Made by a program: the position numbers and the translations under genes. Below are positions 54,625 to 63,923 of a stretch of DNA of 64,000 nucleotides, piece after piece; the first letter of the stretch is position 1, and each line of letters starts with the position of its first letter. Under the pieces are notes generated by a model that saw only the letters and a list, made by a program, of their open reading frames with translations, did not search any database and was not told where the DNA came from. Origin of the DNA: an uncultured Hoeflea sp. (GTDB lineage Bacteria; Pseudomonadota; Alphaproteobacteria; Rhizobiales; Rhizobiaceae); contig NZ_CANMVK010000004.1 in assembly GCF_947501405.1 (NCBI RefSeq), positions 292,608-356,607 of the forward strand. The letters run 5' to 3'.

Positions 54625-55280
54625 ACCACCACCAGCCGTGCACCCGAAGGCACTCGGTCGTAAAGATCGATGATGTCCTGGTTCATCAAGCGCACACAGC
54701 CGCTTGAAACCGCTTTACCGATTGACCAGTACTCCGGCGATCCGTGGATGCGATAGAGTGTGTCCTCACCGTTTTGAAAGATGTAAAGCGCCCGTGCGCC
54801 AAGCGGATTGTCGAGCCCCGGCGGCATGCCGCCATTGCGTACGCTCCAGCGTTCGAGCTCCGGTTGCCGGGCGATCATCTCGTCGGGTGGTGTCCATTTC
54901 GGCCAGCGCTGCTTCCACTGGATGACGCCCGTGCCGGACCAGTCGAAACCGGCGCGGCCGAGACCCACGCCATAGCGCATCGCCTTGCCGCCCTGTTGCA
55001 CCAGATGCAGGTAGAAGCTTCTGGTGTCGACAATAATGGTGCCCACCGGATGCGGCGAGGAATAGTTCACCTGCTTGCGCCAGAACTTCCGCGGCACCTT
55101 TTCCAGATCAACCGCCGGAAGCGGAAACGTCTCTTGCGGCATCGGTCCATACATCGCCACATAGTTCGTCGGCGGCCCGGACGGCTCCGCAGTTTCAGGC
55201 GGCGTGGCCGTGGTCGAGCAGCCGGCCAGAGCGAGGGCGGAAACGCTTGTCACTCCGGCCATGAATTGGCGCCGCCTCAT
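54621..55280 (-). CDS. L,D-transpeptidase (YkuD), Tat-like lipoprotein
   Basis: A 219-residue protein. The N-terminus RRRQFMAGVTSVSALALAGCS combines a twin-arginine-like start with a lipobox Cys. The YkuD domain has IHGSPEYWSIGKAVSSGCVRL with catalytic His and Cys (S-G-C-x-R). It makes 3-3 crosslinks or attaches proteins to peptidoglycan. It overlaps both neighbours by 4 nt. A second L,D-transpeptidase lies two genes upstream. Confidence 0.9.
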   Translation of the reverse strand: MRRRQFMAGVTSVSALALAGCSTTATPPETAEPSGPPTNYVAMYGPMPQETFPLPAVDLEKVPRKFWRKQVNYSSPHPVGTIIVDTRSFYLHLVQQGGKAMRYGVGLGRAGFDWSGTGVIQWKQRWPKWTPPDEMIARQPELERWSVRNGGMPPGLDNPLGARALYIFQNGEDTLYRIHGSPEYWSIGKAVSSGCVRLMNQDIIDLYDRVPSGARLVVV

Positions 55281-55756
55281 TCTTCACCGGCCCGGTGGAA
55301 GAGTGTCGGCGTCTCACCGCTGCGACCGCTGAAGGCATAGACCTCGTATTTGGCCTCCGGGTCGTAGCCCATCCCGAGTGATCCCATCGGCATGCCCGGC
55401 GTGGCGATGCCGCGAATGTCCGGCCGCTCGGACATCAGCTTCTCAACCGCCTCGATCGGAACATGGCCCTCCAGCGTGTATTTGCGTTCCCCGCCGATCA
55501 CCGCCGTGTGGCACGCCTCGAGCTCGCTGGTCACCCCTGCCTGCTTCTTGATGGCGGTGAGATCCTCCAGATCCTGGGTGTCGACCGTGTAGCCGGCGCC
55601 CTTCATGGCGTCGACCCAGGATTGGCAGCAGCCGCACCATGGCGTCTTGAACACCATGATGTGCTGCTCGCCAGCGCCATCCGCAGCCTGGGTCGGCAGA
55701 GGCAACGCGGCTGCGGCGACAAACGCCGCCAGGGCGAATTTGATGGTTTTTGTCAT
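55277..55756 (-). CDS. DUF411 metal-binding (copper-associated) periplasmic protein
   Basis: A 159-residue protein with signal peptide (MTKTIKFALAAFVAAAALPLP, cleavage near TQAADG). The N-terminal VFKTPWCGCCQSWVDAMK is the DUF411 Cys-x-Cys-Cys motif, followed by EACHTA and PDIRGIATPGMPMGS, all typical. Members are linked with copper resistance. ATG 55756 is set by the signal peptide. The frame stays open another 246 nt upstream (see separate entry). Confidence 0.88.
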   Translation of the reverse strand: MTKTIKFALAAFVAAAALPLPTQAADGAGEQHIMVFKTPWCGCCQSWVDAMKGAGYTVDTQDLEDLTAIKKQAGVTSELEACHTAVIGGERKYTLEGHVPIEAVEKLMSERPDIRGIATPGMPMGSLGMGYDPEAKYEVYAFSGRSGETPTLFHRAGEE

Positions 55757-56001
55757 GTTGAACTTCTTTCCTGGAAACTGTGATGCGATTGGCGGTTGCG
55801 GCCCATCGCCCGGTGCAGAGCGAAAACTCCGTCCGGGCCGCAGATCAGCGGACGAAAAGCCGCCGTCATTGCCGGACGGCAGGTCACCATGATTTGACTG
55901 TTTGTCCGCGGGCGCGCCATACGGTGTTTTGAACTCCGCCGCGGACATCACCGCGGCGGGACCTGGATTTGCAGGCATCGGAGCCTGTCCCGGTGGCGCC
56001 A
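55757..56001 (-). other. Open in-frame extension upstream of the DUF411 gene
   Basis: This stretch has no stop in the DUF411 frame and begins with an ATG at 56002 that overlaps the upstream stop (ATGA). It would encode a proline-rich, low-complexity leader (for example MAPPGQAPMPANPGPAAVM). It might be a short coupled leader or a longer N-terminus. I prefer to leave it noncoding because the signal peptide lies downstream. Confidence 0.4.
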
Positions 56002-56559
56002 TCACAGCACCACCACGCGCGCGCCCAACGGCACCCGCTCATAAAGATCCTCGACATGGGCGTTGATCATTCTGATGCAGCCATTGGAGACCGAACGTCC
56101 GATTGACGAGGGCTGGGTGGTGCCATGGATGCGGTAATAGGTGTCGCGTCCATTGCGGTAGAGATAGAGCGCGCGCGATCCCAGCGGATTGTTCGGACCG
56201 CCAGGCACGCCCTTGGCGTATTTCGCGTATTTGCCAGGTTCGCGCCGGATCATATTCTTGGTCGGCGTCCACCTCGGCCATTTGGCCTTGCGGTCAATGG
56301 TGGCCGAACCCCGGAATGCCAGACCCGCCTTGCCGACGCCTACGCCGTAACGCCGCGCCCTGCCGCCGCGAAGCTGCAGATACAGAAAATGGTTGGCGGG
56401 ATCGACTATGAGCGTCCCGGCGGCATAGCCGGAGAACCGCACCGTCTGCGGAGCGAATTTGGGATCGGGTTTGAAGTTCCGGTGATGGGCATTGGCCAAC
56501 GGAACGGGTGTGATGGCCGAGGCCGCAAGGCCCAGCAACAAATGTCGTTTGGAAAGCAT
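56002..56559 (-). CDS. L,D-transpeptidase (YkuD)
   Basis: A 185-residue secreted enzyme with signal peptide (LLLGLAASAITPVPLANA). The YkuD catalytic motif reads IHGTTQPSSIGRSVSNGCIRM with His and Cys in place. ATG 56559 follows GAGGGAA; the start upstream at 56586 lacks a signal-peptide-like sequence. It is paralogous to 54621-55280 but not a lipoprotein, so the two may act at different places in the envelope. Confidence 0.9.
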   Translation of the reverse strand: MLSKRHLLLGLAASAITPVPLANAHHRNFKPDPKFAPQTVRFSGYAAGTLIVDPANHFLYLQLRGGRARRYGVGVGKAGLAFRGSATIDRKAKWPRWTPTKNMIRREPGKYAKYAKGVPGGPNNPLGSRALYLYRNGRDTYYRIHGTTQPSSIGRSVSNGCIRMINAHVEDLYERVPLGARVVVL

Positions 56560-56619
56560 GGTTCCCTCTCGTAACTGATCGAACACAACGGCGCCGCGCG
56601 GCGCGCGCGATGAAGTTGA

Positions 56620-56958
56620 TCAGCCAGAGATCGGAGGCCTTAGAAATCCGACATCATTGGGAGGATGTATGGCAAACGGCGCAGCGCTCGCCTGCACCTG
56701 CACCACCGAACGGAAGCTCTGAACCACGAGCGGCGCGATGTAGTGGCAGTCCATGGAACAGGTCTTTCCCGCCGGACTGGACATGCCGTCTGTCTCGTCG
56801 CAACAGGAATTCATGGCCATATCGGTCAGTTGATGGGCGGAAAAATCAACCATCTGCGGCTCGGCCGTAGGTGTTGACGCAGCCGCGTAGGCCACCGGAG
56901 GAACATTGCCTCCGATGGCGATCACAATCAGCAGAATGATCGCCACAATACCGCGCAT
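56620..56958 (-). CDS. Small exported Cys/His/Met-rich protein, probably metal-related
   Basis: A 112-residue protein with an N-terminal signal sequence (RGIVAIILLIVIAIGGN, cleavage near AYAAA). The mature part contains MAMNSCCDETDGM and CSMDCHYIAPL, four cysteines and several Met/His that could bind copper. ATG 56958 follows AAGGGA. I do not recognise the family; membership in the copper/envelope cluster is inferred from context. Confidence 0.65.
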   Translation of the reverse strand: MRGIVAIILLIVIAIGGNVPPVAYAAASTPTAEPQMVDFSAHQLTDMAMNSCCDETDGMSSPAGKTCSMDCHYIAPLVVQSFRSVVQVQASAAPFAIHPPNDVGFLRPPISG

Positions 56959-57123
56959 GCGTCCCTTGTAATCCAAAATCGCTAAGAAATGCCATAACAA
57001 AACGGGCTTCACGCAACTGTGAACCCGGCGCTCCTGCCGACGATCGCATACCCGGACATGCGAAATGGCAGGCCACTTTGCCCGGAATAACGGCAACCAA
57101 GGTGTTCGCTTCATCGCACCAGA

Positions 57124-58422
57124 TTAGTAGCGCTGGTACGCTAAAAAATTCTCTTCGAGTTTATCCAGGATGGAGCTTCCACACCCTCCGGCTTTGCTGA
57201 TGAAGTTCCGGATATTTGCTGACCACCTTGGTCGAGGAGAAACCTGATTTGCGTTAACAACAAATGGTGCAAATCGGGCATCGATATCAAAGCTTTTGTC
57301 TGTTTGCGAAACAACCGATTGCGAGAGTGTCACCCCGAACCCATCCGAAATCGTTCGAATGACAGTTTCAGTATAGGGAATCGTCTTAACCGGCATTCCA
57401 CAGTTCCCGCTGGTGTTCAACTTAACAAGCGCATATTGCGCGAGAAGGGGTCCAAAACGGGAAGCGTCGACAAGACTGTCATATTTTGCGGTGACTTCCT
57501 GTCCATAAGCCGTCTCACCAACCTGGGCAGCAAGAGTGGCGCTGTATGCCTTCAAATAGAAGGTCTTCTTTTCGAATTCCGCCCGCACAAATTGACCACC
57601 ATAGACGGCCGTAAAGAATGGGCGAATGAGCTCTGGCAACTCTTCAAAAACCGGAACCTCTGACTTGGAGAGTTCGGTTTGCACAAGTGCGGGATCAACA
57701 AACTGTCCGAGAGAAACGCGGGGTACGTTGATTTCGACAGGGGTATCCTGCCGCTGAACAAAATCTGTTTGCCCTTTGCGAACAACATTCTCGAACAGAT
57801 TTTCGAGCAGGAAAAGGTTACCCGCAAGATCATCCTTCACACCCACGGCATTCCTGAGCCTGTCGCCAATCTGGATGCCAGACACACTCGCTGGAGATGG
57901 TTCAACCAGAGAAATAACGACACCCTTGTCGTCGATTTTCAACCCGATGTGAGCTTCCGCAGTCGTTCTGCCGAGCATGACCGGTCTGCCGTTTTTGGCC
58001 CCGCAGAACGTATCACCCGGCCCGGCCCCATTCTGAAAAGCATTCAAAAGATCATTGAATTCGCAGTAAATTCTCACCCTGAAACGCGCCCTGGGAAGCT
58101 CATACAAGACATCCTCCGCGTAGCTCTCCGGTGATTTGTTGTCCCGTTGCACATGTTGCGGAAAGTAGGTGCTCACGTGCCCAGGCCTGAATCCTGCAAG
58201 ATATGCTTCACTATCCTCACGCACCTCGGATAGCACGAATGATTTGCACTTTTTTTCTGAAGGCCAATTCGCTGTGCAGACATTTGAGTCTGAAAATCGA
58301 AGCCCATGTTCGCGGTACAACCTGTCTACCGCACTTTCCTCTGCCGAAAGATTAGTCGTGTACGACCCTAGAAGCACTCCTGCGATCAACGCACTGAGCA
58401 TGAATTTAGAACAATTGAACAT
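57124..58422 (-). CDS. Exported PDZ-like protein of unknown function
   Basis: A 432-residue protein with a signal peptide (MFNCSKFMLSALIAGVLLG, cleavage near LSAEE). A PDZ-like region lies at about residues 165-250 (GLKIDDKGVVISLVEPSPASVSGIQIGD is its core), and an earlier SEAYLAGFRPGH segment at about 80 may be another half. No protease triad is visible. Several cysteines are present. G+C is visibly lower than in the neighbours (sampled lines about half G+C) and the codon use differs, suggesting recent acquisition. ATG 58422 follows GAGG. Function unknown. Confidence 0.7.
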   Translation of the reverse strand: MFNCSKFMLSALIAGVLLGSYTTNLSAEESAVDRLYREHGLRFSDSNVCTANWPSEKKCKSFVLSEVREDSEAYLAGFRPGHVSTYFPQHVQRDNKSPESYAEDVLYELPRARFRVRIYCEFNDLLNAFQNGAGPGDTFCGAKNGRPVMLGRTTAEAHIGLKIDDKGVVISLVEPSPASVSGIQIGDRLRNAVGVKDDLAGNLFLLENLFENVVRKGQTDFVQRQDTPVEINVPRVSLGQFVDPALVQTELSKSEVPVFEELPELIRPFFTAVYGGQFVRAEFEKKTFYLKAYSATLAAQVGETAYGQEVTAKYDSLVDASRFGPLLAQYALVKLNTSGNCGMPVKTIPYTETVIRTISDGFGVTLSQSVVSQTDKSFDIDARFAPFVVNANQVSPRPRWSANIRNFISKAGGCGSSILDKLEENFLAYQRY

Positions 58423-58813
58423 AAGGAACCTCGCACACAGAATTCTCACAAACACGATCACAGAATGATGTTGAGGACCCAATCTGGTTTTTGCCATTTT
58501 GCGATCCGGCCTTCTTGCGACCTTTCGGATTTGGCCTAGTTCGCCCACAAGATTGCGGGGCGTCAAGCTTGCGGCCAAGGAATGCGGTCGGATTTGGTGG
58601 GGTTGATCCTAATTCCCTGACATGTCTGTGAACGTCATTCATGAACAGGAACCACGAAACATAGAGGTGCACGCCTCGAAAGCGTTTGCCGAACGCTTCA
58701 GTACAGGCGTGGTGAGTTGATTTCACGAACCCTGAACCGGCGGAATTCGGGTGACGCCCTGAGACCTGTATCGATCAGCACCAGTTCGCACCAGCAACAC
58801 ATGTTCGGAACGA
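58423..58813. other. 391-nt stretch without a recognisable gene
   Basis: This stretch holds a minus-strand open frame of about 106 codons ending inside the next gene. It has no ribosome-binding site, homology or signal I can name, so I leave it out. I see no tRNA, palindrome or terminator. It is mixed in composition and may be decayed DNA left by the event that brought in the PDZ-like gene. Confidence 0.5.
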
Positions 58814-59698
58814 CTAAAGCGCCCGGCCTTCGAGCAGCTCTGACAGGATCGGGTTGGGGAAGCGGCGGGCCAAAGTGACTGCAAAGAACGTCTCTCCGAT
58901 ACCCGGCAGACGATCGGCTTCGATCAGTCTGCCGCTGCTCAGCTCGTCCTGAACCACTATCGGGGGCAACACCGCCAGCCCGACCCCTTCCCGGGCCAAC
59001 AGCCGCATCATCGCCATGTCTTCGACTTCCGCCGCGATCTGGGGTCGAATGCCAAGTCTCTCGGTCAGGGCATCAAAACCGATGCGTACACCGGTGTCGG
59101 CCGTCGGCAGGATAATCGGCTGGGAGGCCAAAAGATCGTTCAGGCCCGATTTGTCCCGCAGCAGGTCCGGCGTGCCCACCAGACTGACCGGCTGTTCCGA
59201 CAGACGGTGCGAGATGAACGGCGTGGCCGCGTCGCGCGATGGCGGGCGGTTGATCAACACCGCATCGAGGTTGAGTGCCTCAAGTGCCTGGAGCAGTTCC
59301 GCGCTGGTGCCCGAGCGCAAAATGATCTCGACATCCTGCCTGCCGAGGATCGGGCGCAGAAACTCCATGTGAAAGTTGCGCGACAGGGTGGCCAGCGCGC
59401 CAATCCGGATGGCCTGCCGGTTGCGGCCTTTCTCCTGCAGGGTGCCAATCAGTTCACGGCCCGCAGCAAAGATCGCATCCGCATGATCCAGGGCAATCCG
59501 GCCTGCTTCTGTGAGGATCAACTGCCGCCCGCGCCGTTCAAACAGTGCATGGCCCAAAGTGGCCTCAAGCTGCTTGATCTGAACCGAGACCGCGGATTGC
59601 GAAAGGTTGAGCCGCTCCGCCGTGCGCGTGAGGTTGCCGTCATGGGCGACGGCCCAGAAATAGCGCAAATGGTGATAGTTGAACTCAGCCATATTCAT
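58814..59698 (-). CDS. LysR-family transcriptional regulator (NhaR-like group)
   Basis: A 294-residue LTTR. The N-terminal FNYHHLRYFWAVAHDGNLTRTAERLNLSQSAVS-type HTH (key stretch LTRTAERLNLSQSAVS) and a substrate domain that ends PNPILSELLEGRAL are present. The start is ambiguous between ATG 59698 and 59692. It is divergent from dabB, with a 101-nt A+T-rich gap, so it almost certainly controls the DabBA genes. LTTRs next to inorganic-carbon uptake genes commonly sense carbon limitation. Confidence 0.85.
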   Translation of the reverse strand: MNMAEFNYHHLRYFWAVAHDGNLTRTAERLNLSQSAVSVQIKQLEATLGHALFERRGRQLILTEAGRIALDHADAIFAAGRELIGTLQEKGRNRQAIRIGALATLSRNFHMEFLRPILGRQDVEIILRSGTSAELLQALEALNLDAVLINRPPSRDAATPFISHRLSEQPVSLVGTPDLLRDKSGLNDLLASQPIILPTADTGVRIGFDALTERLGIRPQIAAEVEDMAMMRLLAREGVGLAVLPPIVVQDELSSGRLIEADRLPGIGETFFAVTLARRFPNPILSELLEGRAL

Positions 59699-59799
59699 AT
59701 ATTTATACGAACGATTATTCGCAAACAATGAATTTTTCCAAGAACTCCGAGGCTGCTATCTCCTCCTGACGCTCTACCTTGTCCGGAAGGAACATCGCC
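59699..59799. promoter_or_regulatory. LysR-dabB divergent control region
   Basis: A+T-rich gap with CGAA-N6-TTCG at 59708-59721, an imperfect inverted repeat that suits a LysR site. GGAAGG at 59785-59790 precedes TTG 59800 by 9 nt and supports that start over TTG 59779. Confidence 0.5.
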
Positions 59800-61359
59800 T
59801 TGTTTATCGCATTCCTGCCCCTCCTCGCGCCGATCGTCTTTGCCGCGTTGGCATTTATCGCCTTTCGCGGACCCCAAATGCGACCGGCCGCCGTCTTACG
59901 GATTGTCGAGACCGGCGCAATTGTTGCCATGGCAGTGGCCGGCGCATCCGCGCTGATCCTCGCCCTGAGCGGTTCCGCCACATCTCCGTTGATCGGCGCG
60001 GGCGGCCTTGGCTTTTCGGTCCGGCTGGACCCGGTAAGTGCGGTAATACTGCTGCTGGTCTCATTCGTAGGCTGGGTCGTGGTGCGTTTTTCCGCGACCT
60101 ACATGGATGGTGAGGCGCGGCAAGGGCGGTTCACCGGCTGGCTGTGTCTGACACTGGCCGCGGTGATGCTCCTGGTGGTGGCGGGCAACGTTTTCCAGCT
60201 CGCCATCGCCTGGATCGCAACCAGCCTGGCCCTGCACAAATTGCTGCTCCACTACCCTGAGCGCATCGCCGCCCAGCGAGCCGCGCGCAAGAAATGGATC
60301 ACGGCCCGGCTCGGCGATGCGGCGATGTTGGCGGCCATGGTGCTGATCTTTGTCACCTACGGGACAGGCGACGTGATTTCGATCCTGGAGGCCGCGCGCG
60401 GCGGTGAAGAAACCCGGTTCGCCACATGGATTGCAGCCGCCCTCGCCATGGCTGCGATCCTGAAATCAGCGCAATTTCCGATGCACGGTTGGCTGACTGA
60501 AGTGATGGAGACGCCGACACCGGTGTCCGCGCTGCTGCATGCCGGTGTTATCAATGCGGGCGGTTTCCTGCTCATTCGCTTTGCGGATGTGATGTTATTG
60601 TCACCGGCGGTGCTTGCGGTGCTGGTGATGATCGGCGGATTTACAGCTCTGTTCGGTGGACTGGTGATGCTGACGCAATCGGCGGTCAAGACCTCGCTTG
60701 CCTGGTCCACCGTGGCGCAGATGGGCTTCATGATCCTGCAATGCGGTCTGGCCCTCTTTCCCCTGGCGCTGCTGCACATCGCTGCGCATTCGCTTTACAA
60801 GGCCCACGCCTTCCTGGCGTCGGGCGGCGCCGTGGAAGGCGTTGCAGCAATCCGCCGGCCTGGTCCTGTGGCGATCCCCAACAGCATCGCCGTGGGCCGC
60901 GCGTTTTTAATTGCACTGGCGATCTACGCTGTGGCGGGGTTTGCCTTTGGCCTGACCGGCAAGTCACCGCAGGCGATCGCACTCGGGGCAATTCTGATCT
61001 TCGGGGTGGCCTATCTTCTGGCGCAGGGCCTTGCAGATGCCGCGCCCCGCGTCCTCACACAGCGTACCGCGACCTACTCGGTCGCCGCTACCGTGGGGTA
61101 TTTTGCGCTGCAAACCGGCGCCGAATGGTTGACGGCCGGCACCCTGCCGCCAACGCCGCCCCCCGGCCCATTGGAGTGGGCGTTGATCGTGCTGGCATTG
61201 CTCAGCTTCGGTCTGGTGGCGGTGGTGCAGGCGATGTTCCCGCTCTGGGCCTATCATCCCGCCGCAGCCGGTCTGCGCGTGCATCTGTCCAACGGGCTTT
61301 ATGCCAATGCCGTCTTCGACAAGCTGCTTGGCGGCTGGTCGACCAAGCACAGCTCCTGA
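59800..61359 (+). CDS. dabB: DabB-type membrane subunit of inorganic-carbon transporter (NuoL/proton-conducting family)
   Basis: A 519-residue polytopic protein of the proton-conducting membrane transporter family (NuoL/MrpA-like). Family landmarks include KSAQFPMHGWLTEVMETPTPVSALLHAGVIN (key stretch FPMHGWLTEVMETPTPVS) and LHIAAHSLYKAHAFL. In DabAB it lets protons flow to drive CO2 hydration in DabA. Start TTG 59800 is chosen for its GGAAGG ribosome-binding site; another TTG at 59779 would put that site inside the gene. It lies 21 nt before dabA. A Nuo or Mrp subunit is excluded by the dabA neighbour. Confidence 0.92.
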   Translation: MFIAFLPLLAPIVFAALAFIAFRGPQMRPAAVLRIVETGAIVAMAVAGASALILALSGSATSPLIGAGGLGFSVRLDPVSAVILLLVSFVGWVVVRFSATYMDGEARQGRFTGWLCLTLAAVMLLVVAGNVFQLAIAWIATSLALHKLLLHYPERIAAQRAARKKWITARLGDAAMLAAMVLIFVTYGTGDVISILEAARGGEETRFATWIAAALAMAAILKSAQFPMHGWLTEVMETPTPVSALLHAGVINAGGFLLIRFADVMLLSPAVLAVLVMIGGFTALFGGLVMLTQSAVKTSLAWSTVAQMGFMILQCGLALFPLALLHIAAHSLYKAHAFLASGGAVEGVAAIRRPGPVAIPNSIAVGRAFLIALAIYAVAGFAFGLTGKSPQAIALGAILIFGVAYLLAQGLADAAPRVLTQRTATYSVAATVGYFALQTGAEWLTAGTLPPTPPPGPLEWALIVLALLSFGLVAVVQAMFPLWAYHPAAAGLRVHLSNGLYANAVFDKLLGGWSTKHSS

Positions 61360-61380
61360 TCCAGCAAAGGGATTTTTCCG

Positions 61381-63786
61381 ATGACCGCAACAACCACGCT
61401 TTCGCGCGCGCTGATTTCAGAAGCCATCGACACCGCCGCACGCGCCATTCCACCGTCTTGGCCACTGGCCTCCTCCGTCGCGGTCAACCCGTTTTTGGGT
61501 CAGGCCGGAGAAGATCTGGCAAAGGCCGGCGCACGGCTGGGCCGGGTCAGCGGCGTGCCTGTCACAATGCCGCGAGCGCATTACGCCAAATTGATCACCA
61601 ACGCGACGATCACCGACGCGGACATTACCGCTGCAATCCATGCGTTGGCTTCCCCAGATATGTTCGATCTGGCCGGCATCAAACGAACCGCTACGACCTC
61701 TGTCCAGACGCCGGCGCCGCACCCCACAATCGCCGACCTCGCAGCCCAGGTCTCCGGAATCGATTGGCCGGGAATCCTGGCCGAGCGCTTCGGGCACTGG
61801 GCTGCGGGGTATTTCGACCAGGGTCAGGCGCTCTGGGCGGCGCCTCGCAGACGCAGCGCCTATGACGCCTGGCGGCAGCACGCCTCGCATGATTTGACAC
61901 CCGAGATCGCGGGCCTGAGCGGCTTTGCGCAATTCGTCAGTGAAACACCCGATACCGCAGAAGAGGCACGCCTGCGTGCAGCCGCGCAACTGGGGCTGAC
62001 CGAGGACATGCTGGAGACCTATCTGCACCAGTTGCTTTTCTCACTTGGCGGCTGGGCGCAGGTCGCACGCTATCAACTATGGCAGGCCGAACTGGCAGGC
62101 AGCACCGATCAAACGATCACCGATCTCCTGACCATCCGGCTGCTCTGGGAAGAAGCGTTCCTGGCGCAATACCATGACCGGATCGCCAGCAAATGGGACG
62201 AGATCAGATCAGCGCACGCACTTCCGGTCGCACCCGACGAAGACCTGATGATCAACGCGATCCTGCAAGAGGCATGGGAGCGCTCGGTGCAACGCGATCT
62301 GGGCGCGACATTTGCCGCCCCGCCCATCGCTGAAAAGCAGGATCGGCCCACCTTGCAAGCGGCATTTTGCATTGACGTTCGCTCCGAAGTGTTCCGCCGC
62401 GGGCTCGAAGCCATCAATCCCGGGATCCAGACATTGGGCTTTGCCGGCTTTTTTGGCCTGACGGCCTCTCATAAGGGTTTTGCCTCCGACGTCGACGAAT
62501 TGCGGTTGCCGGTGCTGCTCACGCCCGGCGTAACGTCGACATCGCAAGGAAACGACGAAACTGCCGAGCAAACCGCGCGCTTCAGGGCCCGCGCCAGTCG
62601 CGCCTGGGGACGGTTCAAACTGGCGGCGGTTTCCTCCTTTGCCTTTGTTGAGGCAACGGGCCCGATCTATGCCGGCAAGCTGATCAAGGACGCCCTCAAC
62701 ATTGCCAAAGATCCGATGGTCGATGGCCCGGCGCCGCGCCTTAACCCGCCATTGCCATTGGAGGCGAGGATCGACGCGGCAGAAACGATCCTGCGCGCCA
62801 TGTCGCTGACAACCGGTTTCGCCCGGCTCGTTGTGTTGACGGGGCACGGCGCCAATGTGGTCAACAACCCCTTTGCCAGTGGGCTGCATTGCGGTGCTTG
62901 CGGCGGCTATGCCGGCGACGTAAATGCACGCCTGTTGGCAGGGCTCCTCAATGCCGGCGATGTGCGCGAAGGGCTGATTGACCGCGGGATCGACATTCCC
63001 GCCGACACGCTGTTTCTGGGCGCACTGCATGACACGACGGCCGACGCGATTAAAGTCTTTGCGGACGACCACCCCTCAGCCGATCATCTCCCCGACATCA
63101 AGAGGGCCAGGGAGTGGTTCGCACAAGCGGGCGTCGTCACCCGGTCGGAACGGGCGTTGCGCCTGCCCCGTGCGAAACGCGACTCCGACATCAATCAGCG
63201 CAGCCGCGACTGGGCCGAAACCCGGCCCGAATGGGCGCTCGCCGGATGCAAGGCCTTCATCGCCGCTCCGCGCCACCGGACAGCCGGCAAGAATCTTGCC
63301 GGGCGCGCCTTCCTGCATGACTACGACTGGAAAAATGACCAGGATTTTGGCGTTCTTGAGCTGATCATGACCGCACCGGTGGTCGTGGCCAGTTGGATCA
63401 GCCTGCAATATTACGGCTCAACGGTGGCGCCGGACGTGTTTGGCTCAGGCAACAAACTTTTGCACAATGTGACCGGCGGCATCGGCGTGGTCGAGGGCAA
63501 TGGCGGCGCCATGCGTGCAGGGTTGCCATGGCAGTCCGTCCATGAGGGCGAAGGCTATGCCCACGACCCGCTGCGCCTGTCCGTTTGCATCGAAGCGCCA
63601 CGCGAGGCCATGACAGACATCTTGCGCCGGCATGAAGGGGTCCGCGCGTTGTTTGACAATCGCTGGCTGCACCTGTTTGCGCTGGACGAGGAAGGCCGCA
63701 TGGCCTGGCGCTACAGCGGAGATCTCAACTGGTCGGAACAAACACCGGCGGCGGACCACCGACCGGAACTAGAGGCGGCCGGGTGA
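61381..63786 (+). CDS. dabA: DabA-type catalytic subunit of inorganic-carbon transporter (DUF2309)
   Basis: A 801-residue peripheral protein with beta-carbonic-anhydrase-like zinc chemistry. Candidate zinc ligands are conserved: Cys330 and Asp332 in FCIDVRSE, His489 in [12 protein letters not shown] and Cys504 in LHCGACGG. The His-Cys spacing of 15 equals that of characterised Dab[10 protein letters not shown] near the N-terminus and [14 protein letters not shown] near the C-terminus are family signatures. With DabB it converts CO2 to bicarbonate vectorially using the proton gradient, supplying carboxylases. ATG 61381 follows AAAGGGA. Length is normal for the family. Confidence 0.94.
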   Translation: MTATTTLSRALISEAIDTAARAIPPSWPLASSVAVNPFLGQAGEDLAKAGARLGRVSGVPVTMPRAHYAKLITNATITDADITAAIHALASPDMFDLAGIKRTATTSVQTPAPHPTIADLAAQVSGIDWPGILAERFGHWAAGYFDQGQALWAAPRRRSAYDAWRQHASHDLTPEIAGLSGFAQFVSETPDTAEEARLRAAAQLGLTEDMLETYLHQLLFSLGGWAQVARYQLWQAELAGSTDQTITDLLTIRLLWEEAFLAQYHDRIASKWDEIRSAHALPVAPDEDLMINAILQEAWERSVQRDLGATFAAPPIAEKQDRPTLQAAFCIDVRSEVFRRGLEAINPGIQTLGFAGFFGLTASHKGFASDVDELRLPVLLTPGVTSTSQGNDETAEQTARFRARASRAWGRFKLAAVSSFAFVEATGPIYAGKLIKDALNIAKDPMVDGPAPRLNPPLPLEARIDAAETILRAMSLTTGFARLVVLTGHGANVVNNPFASGLHCGACGGYAGDVNARLLAGLLNAGDVREGLIDRGIDIPADTLFLGALHDTTADAIKVFADDHPSADHLPDIKRAREWFAQAGVVTRSERALRLPRAKRDSDINQRSRDWAETRPEWALAGCKAFIAAPRHRTAGKNLAGRAFLHDYDWKNDQDFGVLELIMTAPVVVASWISLQYYGSTVAPDVFGSGNKLLHNVTGGIGVVEGNGGAMRAGLPWQSVHEGEGYAHDPLRLSVCIEAPREAMTDILRRHEGVRALFDNRWLHLFALDEEGRMAWRYSGDLNWSEQTPAADHRPELEAAG

Positions 63787-63799
63787 GGACTGTTTGAGG

Positions 63800-63900
63800 G
63801 CTGACCTGTTCTTCCGAGAACCGTGATCGCTTCATTGCCTGTCTCCTTCCTTGAGGAACAGGCTAACTCAAAATCAGGAACATCTCAGGGGAGCAGGTCA
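63800..63900 (-). mobile_element. Left end of an IS3-family element, truncated
   Basis: Read on the minus strand from 63900, TGACCTGCTCCCCTGAGATG is a terminal inverted repeat of IS3 type. About 65 nt on, AAGGAG precedes ATG at 63835-63833 and the frame starts MKRSRFSEEQ, the standard IS3 OrfA beginning. The OrfA frame loses its resemblance after EEQ (about 63806). There TGACCTGTTC lies at 63800-63809 on the plus strand, matching the repeat 9 of 10. So this is either an internally deleted copy or a fragment. Confidence 0.65.
63807..63835 (-). pseudogene. OrfA start of truncated IS3-family transposase
   Basis: Ten recognisable codons, MKRSRFSEEQ, in leftward reading from ATG 63835 with AAGGAG upstream. 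The rest of OrfA is missing, so the copy is non-functional. It differs in sequence from the second IS end at 63924, so the two are separate elements of one family. Confidence 0.6.
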
Positions 63901-63923
63901 GGGGTGTGGGATGATTGTGAGGT

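Noticed and set aside
58406..58726. 106-codon frame in the low-G+C gap
   Set aside because: It has no ribosome-binding site or domain, and it runs into the start region of the PDZ-like gene.
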